Assembly: GCF_000224145.3 (NCBI RefSeq)
Contig: NC_020177.2
Coordinates: 3,117,649 to 3,181,648, forward strand
Direction: 5' to 3'
Length of the DNA stretch: 64,000 bases
DNA from: Ciona intestinalis
Lineage: Eukaryota > Chordata > Ascidiacea > Phlebobranchia > Cionidae
Shown here in pieces: positions 1-9,900 of the stretch. Positions within the stretch are counted from its first letter, which is position 1. The number at the start of each line of letters is the position of its first letter. The notes under the pieces were generated by a model that did no database searches, was not told where the DNA came from, and was given only the letters and a program-made list of their open reading frames with translations. Position numbers and translations under genes: made by a program.

Positions 1-453
1 TTTTTTACAAGTTTTACTAGTCTTACATTTGTCCCAATTTAACTATTGTAATTTGACGCCAAGGAATGATGTTGTTTTTCGCAAAAATTAACTAAAATGA
101 TAACTATTTTTTCAAGTTTTAGGAACATATTTATTACAGAAACGTTAGCTTCCTCTATTTAAACAAATTGTACAGAAATCGCCCGTGCGTAAACCGCTTA
201 TAGAAACACCATTCAACAGCTGAATTTTTTTGTGCAATTTTTTTTTATTTAATTTAATGTGAGACGTAAATTGTAAATCCGTCGATTAATTTGTCTGTCG
301 TGTCGAAAATGGTCGATCAATTTTTCGGCGCCTTCCAGCTTTCGGTGTTTGCGCCAATAAGTCGCAGGTTAAACCACAGTCATATAGGCTATAGGCGTTT
401 TAAAACCAAGTTCATTGTACGAAAATTGGGCTCTGATATATCGATGTAAAATA
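1..453. repeat. Duplicated block, copy 1 (also at 8347-8798)
   Basis: This block is nearly identical to 8347-8798, with only scattered single differences. It lies immediately 3' of the first small secreted-peptide gene. The second copy abuts the pseudokinase gene on its left and an assembly gap on its right. Either the kinase-spacer-peptide unit is tandemly repeated here, or two haplotypes were scaffolded side by side. Confidence 0.85.
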
Positions 454-487
454 GCATATCTGTAAGTTTACGCACAGGTAAACAAAT

Positions 488-741
488 TTATTGCGAACTA
501 AATTTGAAATTGAGTAATTCTTGTTCGTCCAATTCCTGCTCTGAAGATCGTGATGCCTTTTCGTTGTAGCGTGAGTAATATCCGCCACTATATATTGAAA
601 TAAAAATGGTCAATATTTCCACACAACCATATTATAAACAAAATCTAACCCGTTCCTCGAGATAGTTCTCATCCACACGGCATTTACTGGTTTCGCAACT
701 AGAATCAACACACAGCAAAGTAGTGTCAAAGTAGACTTCAT
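488..741 (-). CDS. Small secreted peptide, two exons (63 aa)
   Basis: Not assigned to a named family. Exon 1 (650-741) begins MKSTLTLLCCVL, a short basic start followed by a hydrophobic signal peptide that likely ends near VNA at residue 22. Exon 2 (488-587) encodes a Tyr/Ser/Glu-rich tail ending in FKFSSQ. The intron (588-649) has gt..ag borders and phase 2. This is the same phase and nearly the same exon 1 length (92 nt) as the genes at 50.3, 52.1 and 53.2 kb, and the signal peptides are alike. The product is probably secreted as a ~40-residue peptide with no cysteine in the mature part. The 3' flank (1-453) is repeated at 8347-8798, next to an assembly gap. Signal peptide and splicing are inferred from sequence; the function is unknown. 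Confidence 0.6.
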
Positions 742-1300
742 TATATATATATACTTTCTCGAAGGTTTGATTTTTACAATATTCTTAACGAAATGACTTT
801 AATTCTTAACGAAAATAAAAGAGTTATAAAAATGTAACTGTGGCACTATAAAGTACTATTAAGAAAGATGTAGAGATTCCCAACGCCCTTTTAAAGTCAT
901 CACCTATACCGGTCTCTGGTTATATAATTCTGTTAACAGAATAAAAGTCCCTTTTTACCCCCACACTCTACTATATCGCATTCCCTGACACACACATAGA
1001 CAACTCCAGCAAACTGGTATGTTTTTCTAGGAATCCGTTGTTTTTTTTTAAATCTCCCATTACAACTTACCGGGCTTTGCCTCAACTCTTAAGCCCAAAA
1101 GAGCAAACAAGTAAACACAACAATCTTTACAGAATATGGCATATATGCTAAATTGTTTACCCAATACAGTAGAACAATAACAAAAAAAGAAAAGACGTGC
1201 AAGTCGCTATTTATTCGTGAAATGAATCGTGTTTTATCGCTTCCGCCTCAATTTCCTGTTCTTCGAGATACTTGCATTATTCAGCATAAAACTAGTCTTT

Positions 1301-1474
1301 GGCACATATTGTTCAAATATTCAGATCGTGTTTTAAACAACTAACAAAGGTCTATGGAAGTCGTGAGGATACGATTTTATAATTCATTGAATGCTCTTTG
1401 TTTACTACCAAATGGGACGGAAAATAGAATGAAAAAGTGTCCTACCCTGCCCTACCCTACTATATCTTCTTTAA
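1301..1474 (+). mobile_element. MITE (~200-bp family), 5' truncated
   Basis: Keeps the cagatcgtgttttaaacaac interior and the right end ctgccctaccctactata. Confidence 0.75.
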
Positions 1475-1573
1475 AGAATAGAGAATATTGGAGTATATTA
1501 TGTTTTATTCAAACGCATCACTTAAACATAACAGTTAGTAAGTTGAAATGCGTTTATTTGGTTGACCCTCAAA

Positions 1574-2364
1574 TTAACTTCGGAGCTTTTCAAGGTCCTG
1601 CTGGAGACTTCTCATTTCGTCCAAATTATCATTCGCGGTTGAGTGGGAGTTGTAAAAACTAAGCGGAGATCTGTTAGTACAAAATGTATAACATGTAATT
1701 TTATTATGGGAAAGGGAAGCATTAATTCTATGACAAAAATTGCGGTATATTAGGGTGGGGCAAGATGGTTCATGTTTTTTTTCTTTTGTCGACCAATTTG
1801 GTTTAGTAAATAAGGATTATTATTTACAAAGTTATAACATCTTACCCTACAGTACCATACTACCATATATCATTCCGCTCTTTTATTTTTGGACCACATA
1901 AAGACATATATACAAACTACATTATTATACGCAATCGGGCAGCATCAGAAGTATGAAACAGAACACCCGTGTTATAACGTCTGACGTTGCCCACCAAGCG
2001 AGTATAACTATTCCTTATTGATTAGTTCGTTCTTTTGTTTATTTACTTATATAGTAGGGTGGGGGAGAATGGGACACCTTTAACACATAATTTCCAAATA
2101 GCCTGATCGTGTTTTAAAGAGTTAACGACGGTCTGTGGAAGTCCTAAGGATACGGTTTCATAATTCTTTGAATGTTCTTTGTTTACTACCAAATGGAAAG
2201 AGAAAACAAAATGAAAAGGTGTCCCATCTTCCCCCACTCTACTATATACTGAATAAACAATATTAAAACACAAACTTGTCAAGCTTGGATTTATAGCTCA
2301 AGGAAGTAGTTGGATCAATAACAATCATCAAAACACAGCAAAGCAAGATCAGAGCAGACTTCAT
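1574..2364 (-). CDS. Small secreted peptide, two exons (57 aa)
   Basis: Exon 1 (2276-2364) encodes MKSALILLCCVL followed by a few more hydrophobic residues and SYKSKLD, a clear signal peptide related to the other family members in this window. Exon 2 (1574-1658) follows a gt..ag phase-2 intron and encodes a Ser/Asn stretch, then an acidic-basic segment (LDEMRSLQQDLEKLRS) likely to form an amphipathic helix. The 58-codon frame closes exactly. The intron is enlarged by repeats: a whole MITE (2051-2250), a shorter MITE and a SINE tail. The forward-strand frame across 1354-1662 is a shadow. The function is unknown and the exon 2 choice is the less certain part. Confidence 0.58.
1750..1862 (-). 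mobile_element. MITE (~200-bp family), internally deleted
   Basis: ttagggtggggcaagatggt to catcttaccctacagtacc with most of the interior lost. Confidence 0.6.
2051..2250 (+). mobile_element. MITE (~200-bp family), complete
   Basis: tatagtagggtgggggagaa to cccatcttcccccactctac, flanked by TA. It lies in the intron of the second secreted-peptide gene. Confidence 0.85.
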
Positions 2365-2529
2365 AATTCTTTACTCAGTTAAACTTTAAAAACTGTAAAT
2401 GCAAAATAAAACACGTTATCATAGCAATAAGACAACAATACTTATTGACTTTATAAAACACAATACCAGCTACAAAACAATATATGATTCTAGTTATACC
2501 AGTAAATATAGGCGCGTACTTAAATAAAA

Positions 2530-2675
2530 TACAGTAAAGTGGGGGAAGATGAGATACGTTTTTATTTTATTTTCTCGGTCCATTTGGTAGTAAACAAAGA
2601 ACATTCAAAGAATTATAAAACCGCATCCTTACAACTCCCATAGATCGTTGTTAATTGTTTAAAACACTTATATAT
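2530..2675 (-). mobile_element. MITE (~200-bp family), 3' truncated
   Basis: cagtaaagtgggggaagatg, then gtccatttggtagtaaacaa and the ccgcatccttacaactccca block. Confidence 0.7.
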
Positions 2676-2950
2676 AGATCACAGCAATACACTAAAGCAG
2701 CTTAAACACCACGAGCATCAACACATATGGGATAATGAACGTTGGTTTGGTTGATACTTCGCAGTGAGAAGTATATCCTCCGTTTAATTATTTCCGCAGT
2801 TCCTGTGAAAATTTTAGTCGTGAGCTTTAGTCGTGAGCTGAGTTTACAAAGCCGTTAATCATTTTGTATGGAAGTGAATTTTTAAAGCCGTTATTATTTT
2901 TGTGTGATAAGATGAGATTACGTTAGCATAAATGAACCACAGATTTGGGG

Positions 2951-3097
2951 GTCGTGTTTTCAACAATTAACCACGCTCTTTTTGAGTTTAAGGAGCTACG
3001 GTTATATAATTCTGTAATTGTTCTTTGTTTACTAATAAAAGGGACGAAAGAAGAGAATGGAAACATGCCATATTCTACCGCACCCTACTATATAGCT
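2951..3097 (+). mobile_element. MITE (~200-bp family), 5' truncated
   Basis: ggtcgtgttttcaacaatta to attctaccgcaccctacta, diverged. Confidence 0.65.
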
Positions 3098-3129
3098 ACT
3101 GATTGACTTGAAATACCGTAGACCAACTA

Positions 3130-3280
3130 AGAACATAATTGAGGGGTTCCATAGTTCCGTGCATTACAAATCACCATATTATCATAGTATACTGAAGTGA
3201 TACCATGATACTTCAGTATACTATGATATTATACATTTCTTGACATCTGCTTTCTTAACTATCTTTCTCCCAGCAGAGGG
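3130..3280 (-). pseudogene. Duplicated fragment of the M13 peptidase terminal exon
   Basis: The stretch repeats the 3' end of the M13 gene's last exon and the sequence just past its stop (3961-4055). It shares the downstream segment, the final Cys-x-x-Trp-stop region and part of the preceding coding sequence, with divergence. It is interrupted by a near-perfect palindrome at about 3184-3231. It has no splice context of its own and is probably a dead local duplicate. Confidence 0.65.
3184..3231. repeat. Short near-perfect palindrome
   Basis: Two arms of ~20 bp, built around catagtatactgaagt and its reverse complement, are separated by a few bases, so the DNA could form a hairpin. A related smaller palindrome with the same agtatactgaa core lies at 16637-16665. 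It looks like a tiny insertion element lodged in the duplicated M13 exon fragment. Confidence 0.7.
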
Positions 3281-3997
3281 AGCCACGGAGTATAAAGGGC
3301 GCCATAGAGTAAGAGAATAAATTGTTTTTTTTCTTCTGGAATTAATCATTTTTCAATCGTTTTCGTCTTACTAGGCTCATCTTTTTCACCTTGAAATCTA
3401 TGCATTACCTGGCAGTGCGGGGCGCCAGACTCAAACTGCGGTCACGGGTGCGACTCAACGCTGCTACCATTTTCTACGTATGTGTTCTTCATCAATACAG
3501 TTATGGCAATTGCTCCAACCTGGCGGTCCCTTATGAGTTCTCCAATTGTCAGTCATGCATTTATACAGTTTAAAAAACACGCTAATATAAAAAAACAACA
3601 CAACAGGTTTTAAACCGTTACAACTAATTATTTTATGTACAGCAAACTTGTATACGCAAAAAAATATTTGGCATTCAATATACGCGACTCAATATGCACG
3701 TAGTGGCTTGGAACATGGCCCAATTCATTTTTATATAAACCGCCTAATATGTACATCAAAACTTATGTTTTTACCAAATGTATAAAAAAATCAAAATTTG
3801 CTGAGCAGGACTATGCTATAAAAGCAATATGCTACCGGTGCTTGTACTTTAGGCTCTTTTAGCAAAATTTTGATAACCGAATTTTCGACGTTATTTTAAA
3901 GTCGGCTTCACGAGGGTAAATAAGCAATATCCTACACAATGTAATTGTTTACAAAATCAATATAATTGAGGGGTTCCATAGTTACATCGATTACAAA
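3281..3997. other. 3' flank of the M13 gene, SINE remains only
   Basis: Apart from a SINE head fragment (about 3410-3570), nothing gene-like was seen. The 60-codon forward frame at 3391 lies across the SINE and is not considered coding. Confidence 0.5.
3410..3570 (+). mobile_element. SINE fragment (head and body)
   Basis: It shows the recurrent composite-SINE body: the gctgctaccatt segment after a degraded B-box region, then a gttcttcatc segment, the ccaacc..ggt segment and the tgtcagtcat segment. It is diverged and lacks the 3' tail. Confidence 0.6.
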
Positions 3998-6900
3998 TCA
4001 CCATATTATACATTTCTCGGCATCTGCTTGCTTAACCATCTTACTTCCAGCAGGGCAGTTAAACACAGAAGCAAACTTTTCGAAGTTAATTAGCGGCCCA
4101 AGTATTCTGTGAATCAAATACCATAAATAAGTCATTTTGTTTTCCATATATTATTTATCCTCACAAGGCTAGGCAACGACCGTAGTAATAAAACGGTTGT
4201 CATATTTTTATACATCAGGTTTCACACACCAGGTTTAAATTTGTAAATATCTTGTTTATATTTAATATATATGACATTTAATTTTGGTATTAATAAAGCA
4301 ATGTACCATTGTGGGCGTATGTGTTCTTGGGCAGGACACTTAACGACAATTACTCCAACCCAGTGTCACCAATGAGTTGTCCAAATTGTTATCCAAACAC
4401 ATAAAAAAATAATCACCCACAAAGTTACACATGTGGTAACTCGTAAATGGGTATGAGGTGTAAGAAACAGAACACCTGTGTTATAACGACTGTTGTTGAC
4501 CTGCTGCGCGAGGGTAAACTAGTTACATTCATTCATTTATTCACACACGAAAAATGATAACAGCGTCAAATGCTAATTGGCGATAAACTGTTTTTCTACT
4601 ACCGGTATGACAAACATTCCACATACAAAAACTCCTAAGTCTGCACTAAGTGTATGAAACACTCATGTTATAAAAACTTTTGATGCCAACCATTCGAGGA
4701 TAAATAAGCTACACTAAATAGCTATGGTAAAACAAAAAAAAAGTTACCGGAATTTTCCTGGGCTGTGAACATCTGCCTTTATGTCATACTGAGCACGTTC
4801 AGTTTTATAGTGACCACATCTAACCTGTTCAAGAGATATAGTAAGCTGGGGTAAGACGGGAAGCATTAGCAACTAAATCCTATTTTTTAATCATGTTTTG
4901 AACAATTAACAGACCTCTTTTAAGGGCCCCACAGATAGTTATATAACTCCGTAAAAATTCTTTGTTTGCTACCAAATTTTTATTGTCAGTAATGCGTTAA
5001 AATATATCCAAAAAAATAATCATATAAAAAGTTCTGTATGTTGTAAGTGAGGCATGCAATTAAACATCCATGTTATAATGACTGTTGTTGCCACGCCGCA
5101 TAAGAATAAATACGCCAATTAAAAATATCTTTTATTCATTCATAAACAATCAGCTATACACTATGACTAATAAATCCTCTAAAATATTCATCTACAAAAA
5201 GTGGCATCTTGTAAGCAGGCACAAAGTGTACAAAATAAACTGTGCCTAACATTGATAAAAATGTTACATTCATTAACAACACCAATGTCACACAGTACAA
5301 CATGTGACTCACATTAGCATATCCCAAGAAAAACATCTGCTCATTGTTAAATTCCATTCCAGGGAGCAATTTCTCTTCACCCATTTCTGCTACCCAGTCT
5401 TTATATGCCTTGAAATATAAAATAACGGTTTGAAATTAAGTTCATCAAGATAGCAGGTCATGACTAAATAGACCGATTGCTTGAGTGGTTTGAGTTAAAA
5501 CAACCTAAGCCATTTCTACATTTGCGTTAGTTTTTGAATGTTTAGCTTTTATTATTTTTGCGTGACAGATTACACATGTGTTAATATTCACTTAAGAATT
5601 GAGATTGCCCGCTTACTGTATGATGTGTGTAACTGTACGCAGCTGTACGCAACTGTATGCAGCTGTACGCAACTGTATGCAGCTGTACGCAACTGTATGC
5701 AGCTGTACGCAACTGTATGCAGCTGTACGCAACTGTATGCAGCTGTACGCAACTGTATGCAGCTGTACGCAACTGTATGCAGCTGTACGCAACTGTATGC
5801 AGCTGTACGCAACTGAAGCAACTGTATGTATAATTGTGCCAGCTTACTGTATCATGTATGTAAAATAATTGCCATGTATCATGTATGTATCTGTATGTAT
5901 CATTTTCATAAGGAACCACTGGGTTGGATCAATTGCCGTTAAGTGTTCAACCTCAATAAAAACAGAAAAATAAATAAAAAATTCTCTAGTGAAAAATGGT
6001 TTAAGAGACAGTCCTCGACCTAATGCATCACCAAGTTGGTTCAATAGTCGCCACATGTGAAAATACTTACAAGAAATGATTGACGGATTGCGCCGTTATC
6101 TGCAATATTTTCGGGAAGAGTATTTTTACCGTCCAACTGAAATAGTAATATTATTAAAACTAGTGGAATACATATTACAAGATTATAATGTATGGCATAT
6201 ATGTATATGAAACGTCGCTGGCCTTAAACGGTAAGTTAAATAAAATATGATTCAGAATGAAACTTGCTTTATCCTTGTGTGGTCGGAAAACAAAAGTCTT
6301 TTAGACACAGGTGTTCTGTTTCTTACGCCTCATACCCGCTTTTGAGTTACCATGCATGTAACTTTGTAGGTAATATTTGGGGGACTTTTTATTATTTGTT
6401 TTTTATTGGGATGACTGACAATTTAAACAACCCATTAGAAGCAATTACTGTTAAGNNNNNNNNNNNNNNNNNNNNNNNNNNNNNNNNNNNNNNNNNNNNN
6501 NNNNNNNNNNNNNNNNNNNNNNNNNNNNNNNNNNNNNNNNNNNNNNNNNNNNNNNNNNNNNNNNNNNNNNNNNNNNNNNNAGAATTTTTTATATGAAATG
6601 TATTGAATGTGAATCATAAAATTTAATTCCTTAATGGTAATATAGCAGTTAAAGTTAACTTTATAATTTTTTTAATAAATATTATTGCATTAAATGCAGT
6701 GGTTAGAGCACCTTCCCTTAGCAAAAAGGTTACATGTTAACAGTGACCAGTCACGTTACTATTATTATGTGTTTGCACAATACAATAAACAGCTGTTTAA
6801 TTTCTTCAATTCAGTGGTCCATTAAGGGTTGTCTAAATTGTCAGCCATACATTGAAAATAATCTTATAATAGCTCTAAAGATCAAATGGTATCTCTGAAG

Positions 6901-9900
6901 AGTAAGGTGTATAAAACAGAACACCAATGTTATGAGGACTGTCACGGCCGGCCAGGCAAGGGTAAAATAAGTTTTATTCATTCATCTTTTTATGTAAAAT
7001 ACATTTATACGTAGGGCAATACATTTTAAACCATACATGGATATTTAAGTTTTAGTCTCTGGGAATAGACCTAAACGGAAAGACGAATTTTTGGATCGAG
7101 GTTCTTTCAGTAGCAGTGTTATATGGGACATCATACATTTTAAGTGACACCATCAGATCATGAGCTTTTATTGCTATTTCTAAGTGATTCTGGTTGTGGT
7201 TTACCTCATCTAGATTATCATGTACATCTACAATGCTAGGCCTTTCCCCATCTCTTGTAATGCATTTCTTCATTTCATCAACTAAGCATTGCAATATCTC
7301 ATTCTGCTCTCGGAGGTCATCAAATGGGGTCATATCTGGAGAGTTATGAATAATGTATTGTGAGATTCCTGCCTGATCAATGTTGTAATATGGTGCTCTC
7401 TGTAGGATCAGTTCATATAGAATTGTCCCAAAGCTGTATACATCCATATGCGGCTTATACAAGCTGAAAATATGTGTGATTCTCTCTGGTGCAGAATACA
7501 CTATAGCATTAGTAGGTAATGAGCCTAGATCAGTCTCATCACTTCGATGGCCAGTGCAGGTTGCAATTTGCGCAGCATCAAAATCGGTAATCATTGCTCT
7601 TAAATTTGGTCCAAGTAAAATGTTGCTTGGTTTGATTGAGCCATGAGTAACTATCTGTCCATTACTTTTCTTTATGGAATGCAGGTACACTATGCCAGCA
7701 CTTATGTCTCGAGCAATACGTAGCTTAAGTCCGACCACAACTTCACGTCGTAGTAAGCAATTTAAACTTCCACCAGGCATATAAGGTGTTATAACAGCAT
7801 AGCATTGGTCCCATGATGTGACACCGTATATACTGACTATATTCTCGTGCCTCAAACTATGCAAAATGGTCGCCGAGTTATAAACTTTCTTTTTTAGAAT
7901 ATCATTTGATATTTGGGTGCCAGTTATTTGGTAACATTTGATGACAAAATGCCCGAGTGCTTTGGAAACGCCTCTTCTAATGTTTCCATTTCTACCGTTG
8001 CAAATAACATCAGTTTCATCACAACTTGACTTAAGGTCCTTTGGATCGTGCCAAATTGTTATATCCATGTGGCTGTTTGGTATAACAGTCCAATTTTACT
8101 ATGCTAATCTAAAATGTTTTAACTGAACTGAAAAAATGGTGCGAGTGAAGAATCTCCCCCCCCCCCCCAACTTATTTGCTAACCCCTAAACACTATAACC
8201 ACTAACTACAGTCTATAACTACTAACCCCCTAACCATCAACACCTAACCCCCTAACCTAGGGGTTAGGGGTAAGCAAATAAGGTGGGGCCGTGGGGGGAA
8301 GATTCTTCACTCTAGCACCGAAAAAATATAGTACACCATTTAGGTTTTTTTTACAAGTTTTACTAGTCTTACATTTGTCCCAATTTAACTATTGTAATTT
8401 GACGCCAAGGAATGATGTTGTTTTTCGCAAAAATTAACTAAAATGATAACTATTTTTTCAAGTTTTAGGAACATATTTATTACAGAAACGTTAGCTTCCT
8501 CTATTTAAACAAATTGTACAGAAATCGCCCGTGCGTAAACCGCTTATAGAAACACCATTCAACAGCTGAATTTTTTTGTGCAATTTTTTTTTATTTAATT
8601 TAATGTGAAGACGTAAATTGTAAATCCGTCGATTAATTTGTCTGTCGTGTCGAAAATGGTCGATCAATTTTTCGGCGCCTTCCAGCTTTCGGTGTTTGCG
8701 CCAATAAGTCGCAGGATAAANCACAATCATATAGGCTACAGGCGTTTTAAAACCAAGTTCATTGTACGAAAATTGCGCTCTGATATATGGATGTAAAANN
8801 NNNNNNNNNNNNNNNNNNNNNNNNNNNNNNNNNNNNNNNNNNNNNNNNTGGTCGCCGAGTTATAAACTTTCTTTTTTAGAATATCATTTGATATTTGGGT
8901 GCCAGTTATTTGGTAACATTTGATGACAAAATGCCCGAGTGCTTTGGAAACGCCTCTTCTAATGTTTCCATTTCTACCGTTGCAAATAACATCAGTTTCA
9001 TCACAACTTGACTTAAGGTCCTTTGGATCGTGCCAAATTGTTATATCCATGTGGCTGTTTGGTATAACAGTCCAATTTTACTATGCTAATCTAAAATGTT
9101 TTAACTGAACTGAAAAAATGGTGCGAGTGAAGAATCTCCCCCCCCCCCCCCAACTTATTTGCTAACCCCTAACCAATATAACCACTAACTACAGTCTATA
9201 ACTACTAACCCCCTAACCATCAACACCTAACCCCCTAACCTAGGGGTTAGGGGTAAGCAAATAAGGTGGGGCCGTGGGGGGAAGATTCTTCACTAGCACC
9301 GAAAAATATAGTACACCATTTAGGTTTTTTGGTGCTAGTGAGGAATCCTCCCCCCCTTGCCTATAGAAAAAACGAGAGACTAAAAAAAGAAAAAAGAGAA
9401 TCATTGGACCGTAACGGTATTTCCCCATAAAAATCATATATTAGTAAATATATTATATATTATTAAATATCCCGGGTTATGGTACACCTGGAGCAGCAAT
9501 CTTGGTGTCGTTGGAAAGAAGAAGCGACACTTCAATTACGTATCAAAAAATATATTAAATATTCAAAGTACTTTTGATTGGGTGGGCCGTCAAAGTTGAC
9601 CCGCGATAAAATACAAAATCGTTAATAAAAATTAACANAATTTTAACACACGTTGATGTATAGCANCATGCAGAACATATTAAAATTGGGGTAATACCGC
9701 CNNNNNNNNNNNNNNNNNNNNNNNNNNNNNNNNNNNNNNNNNNNNNNNNNNNNNNNNNNNNNNNNNNNNNNNNNNNNNNNNNNNNNNNNNNNNNNNNNNN
9801 NNNNNNNNNNNNNNNNNNNNNNNNNNNNNNNNNNNNNNNNNNNNNNNNNNNNNNNNNNNNNNNNNNNNNNNNNNNNNNNNNNNNNNNNNNNNNNNNNNNN

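Noticed and set aside
5538-5919. Overlapping 77-112-codon frames on both strands
   Set aside because: All are read-throughs of the 20-bp minisatellite with no independent coding signal.
8160-8260. C-rich ctaacc repeats taken as a telomere remnant or CRISPR-like array
   Set aside because: They are enclosed by inverted ends and recur as discrete elements at five places; no spacer structure as in CRISPR and no chromosome-end context.
8491-8730. 79-codon basic reverse frame in the duplicated block
   Set aside because: The frame is not kept in the other copy (near 120-400) and it lies in what is probably the 3' flank of a peptide gene.
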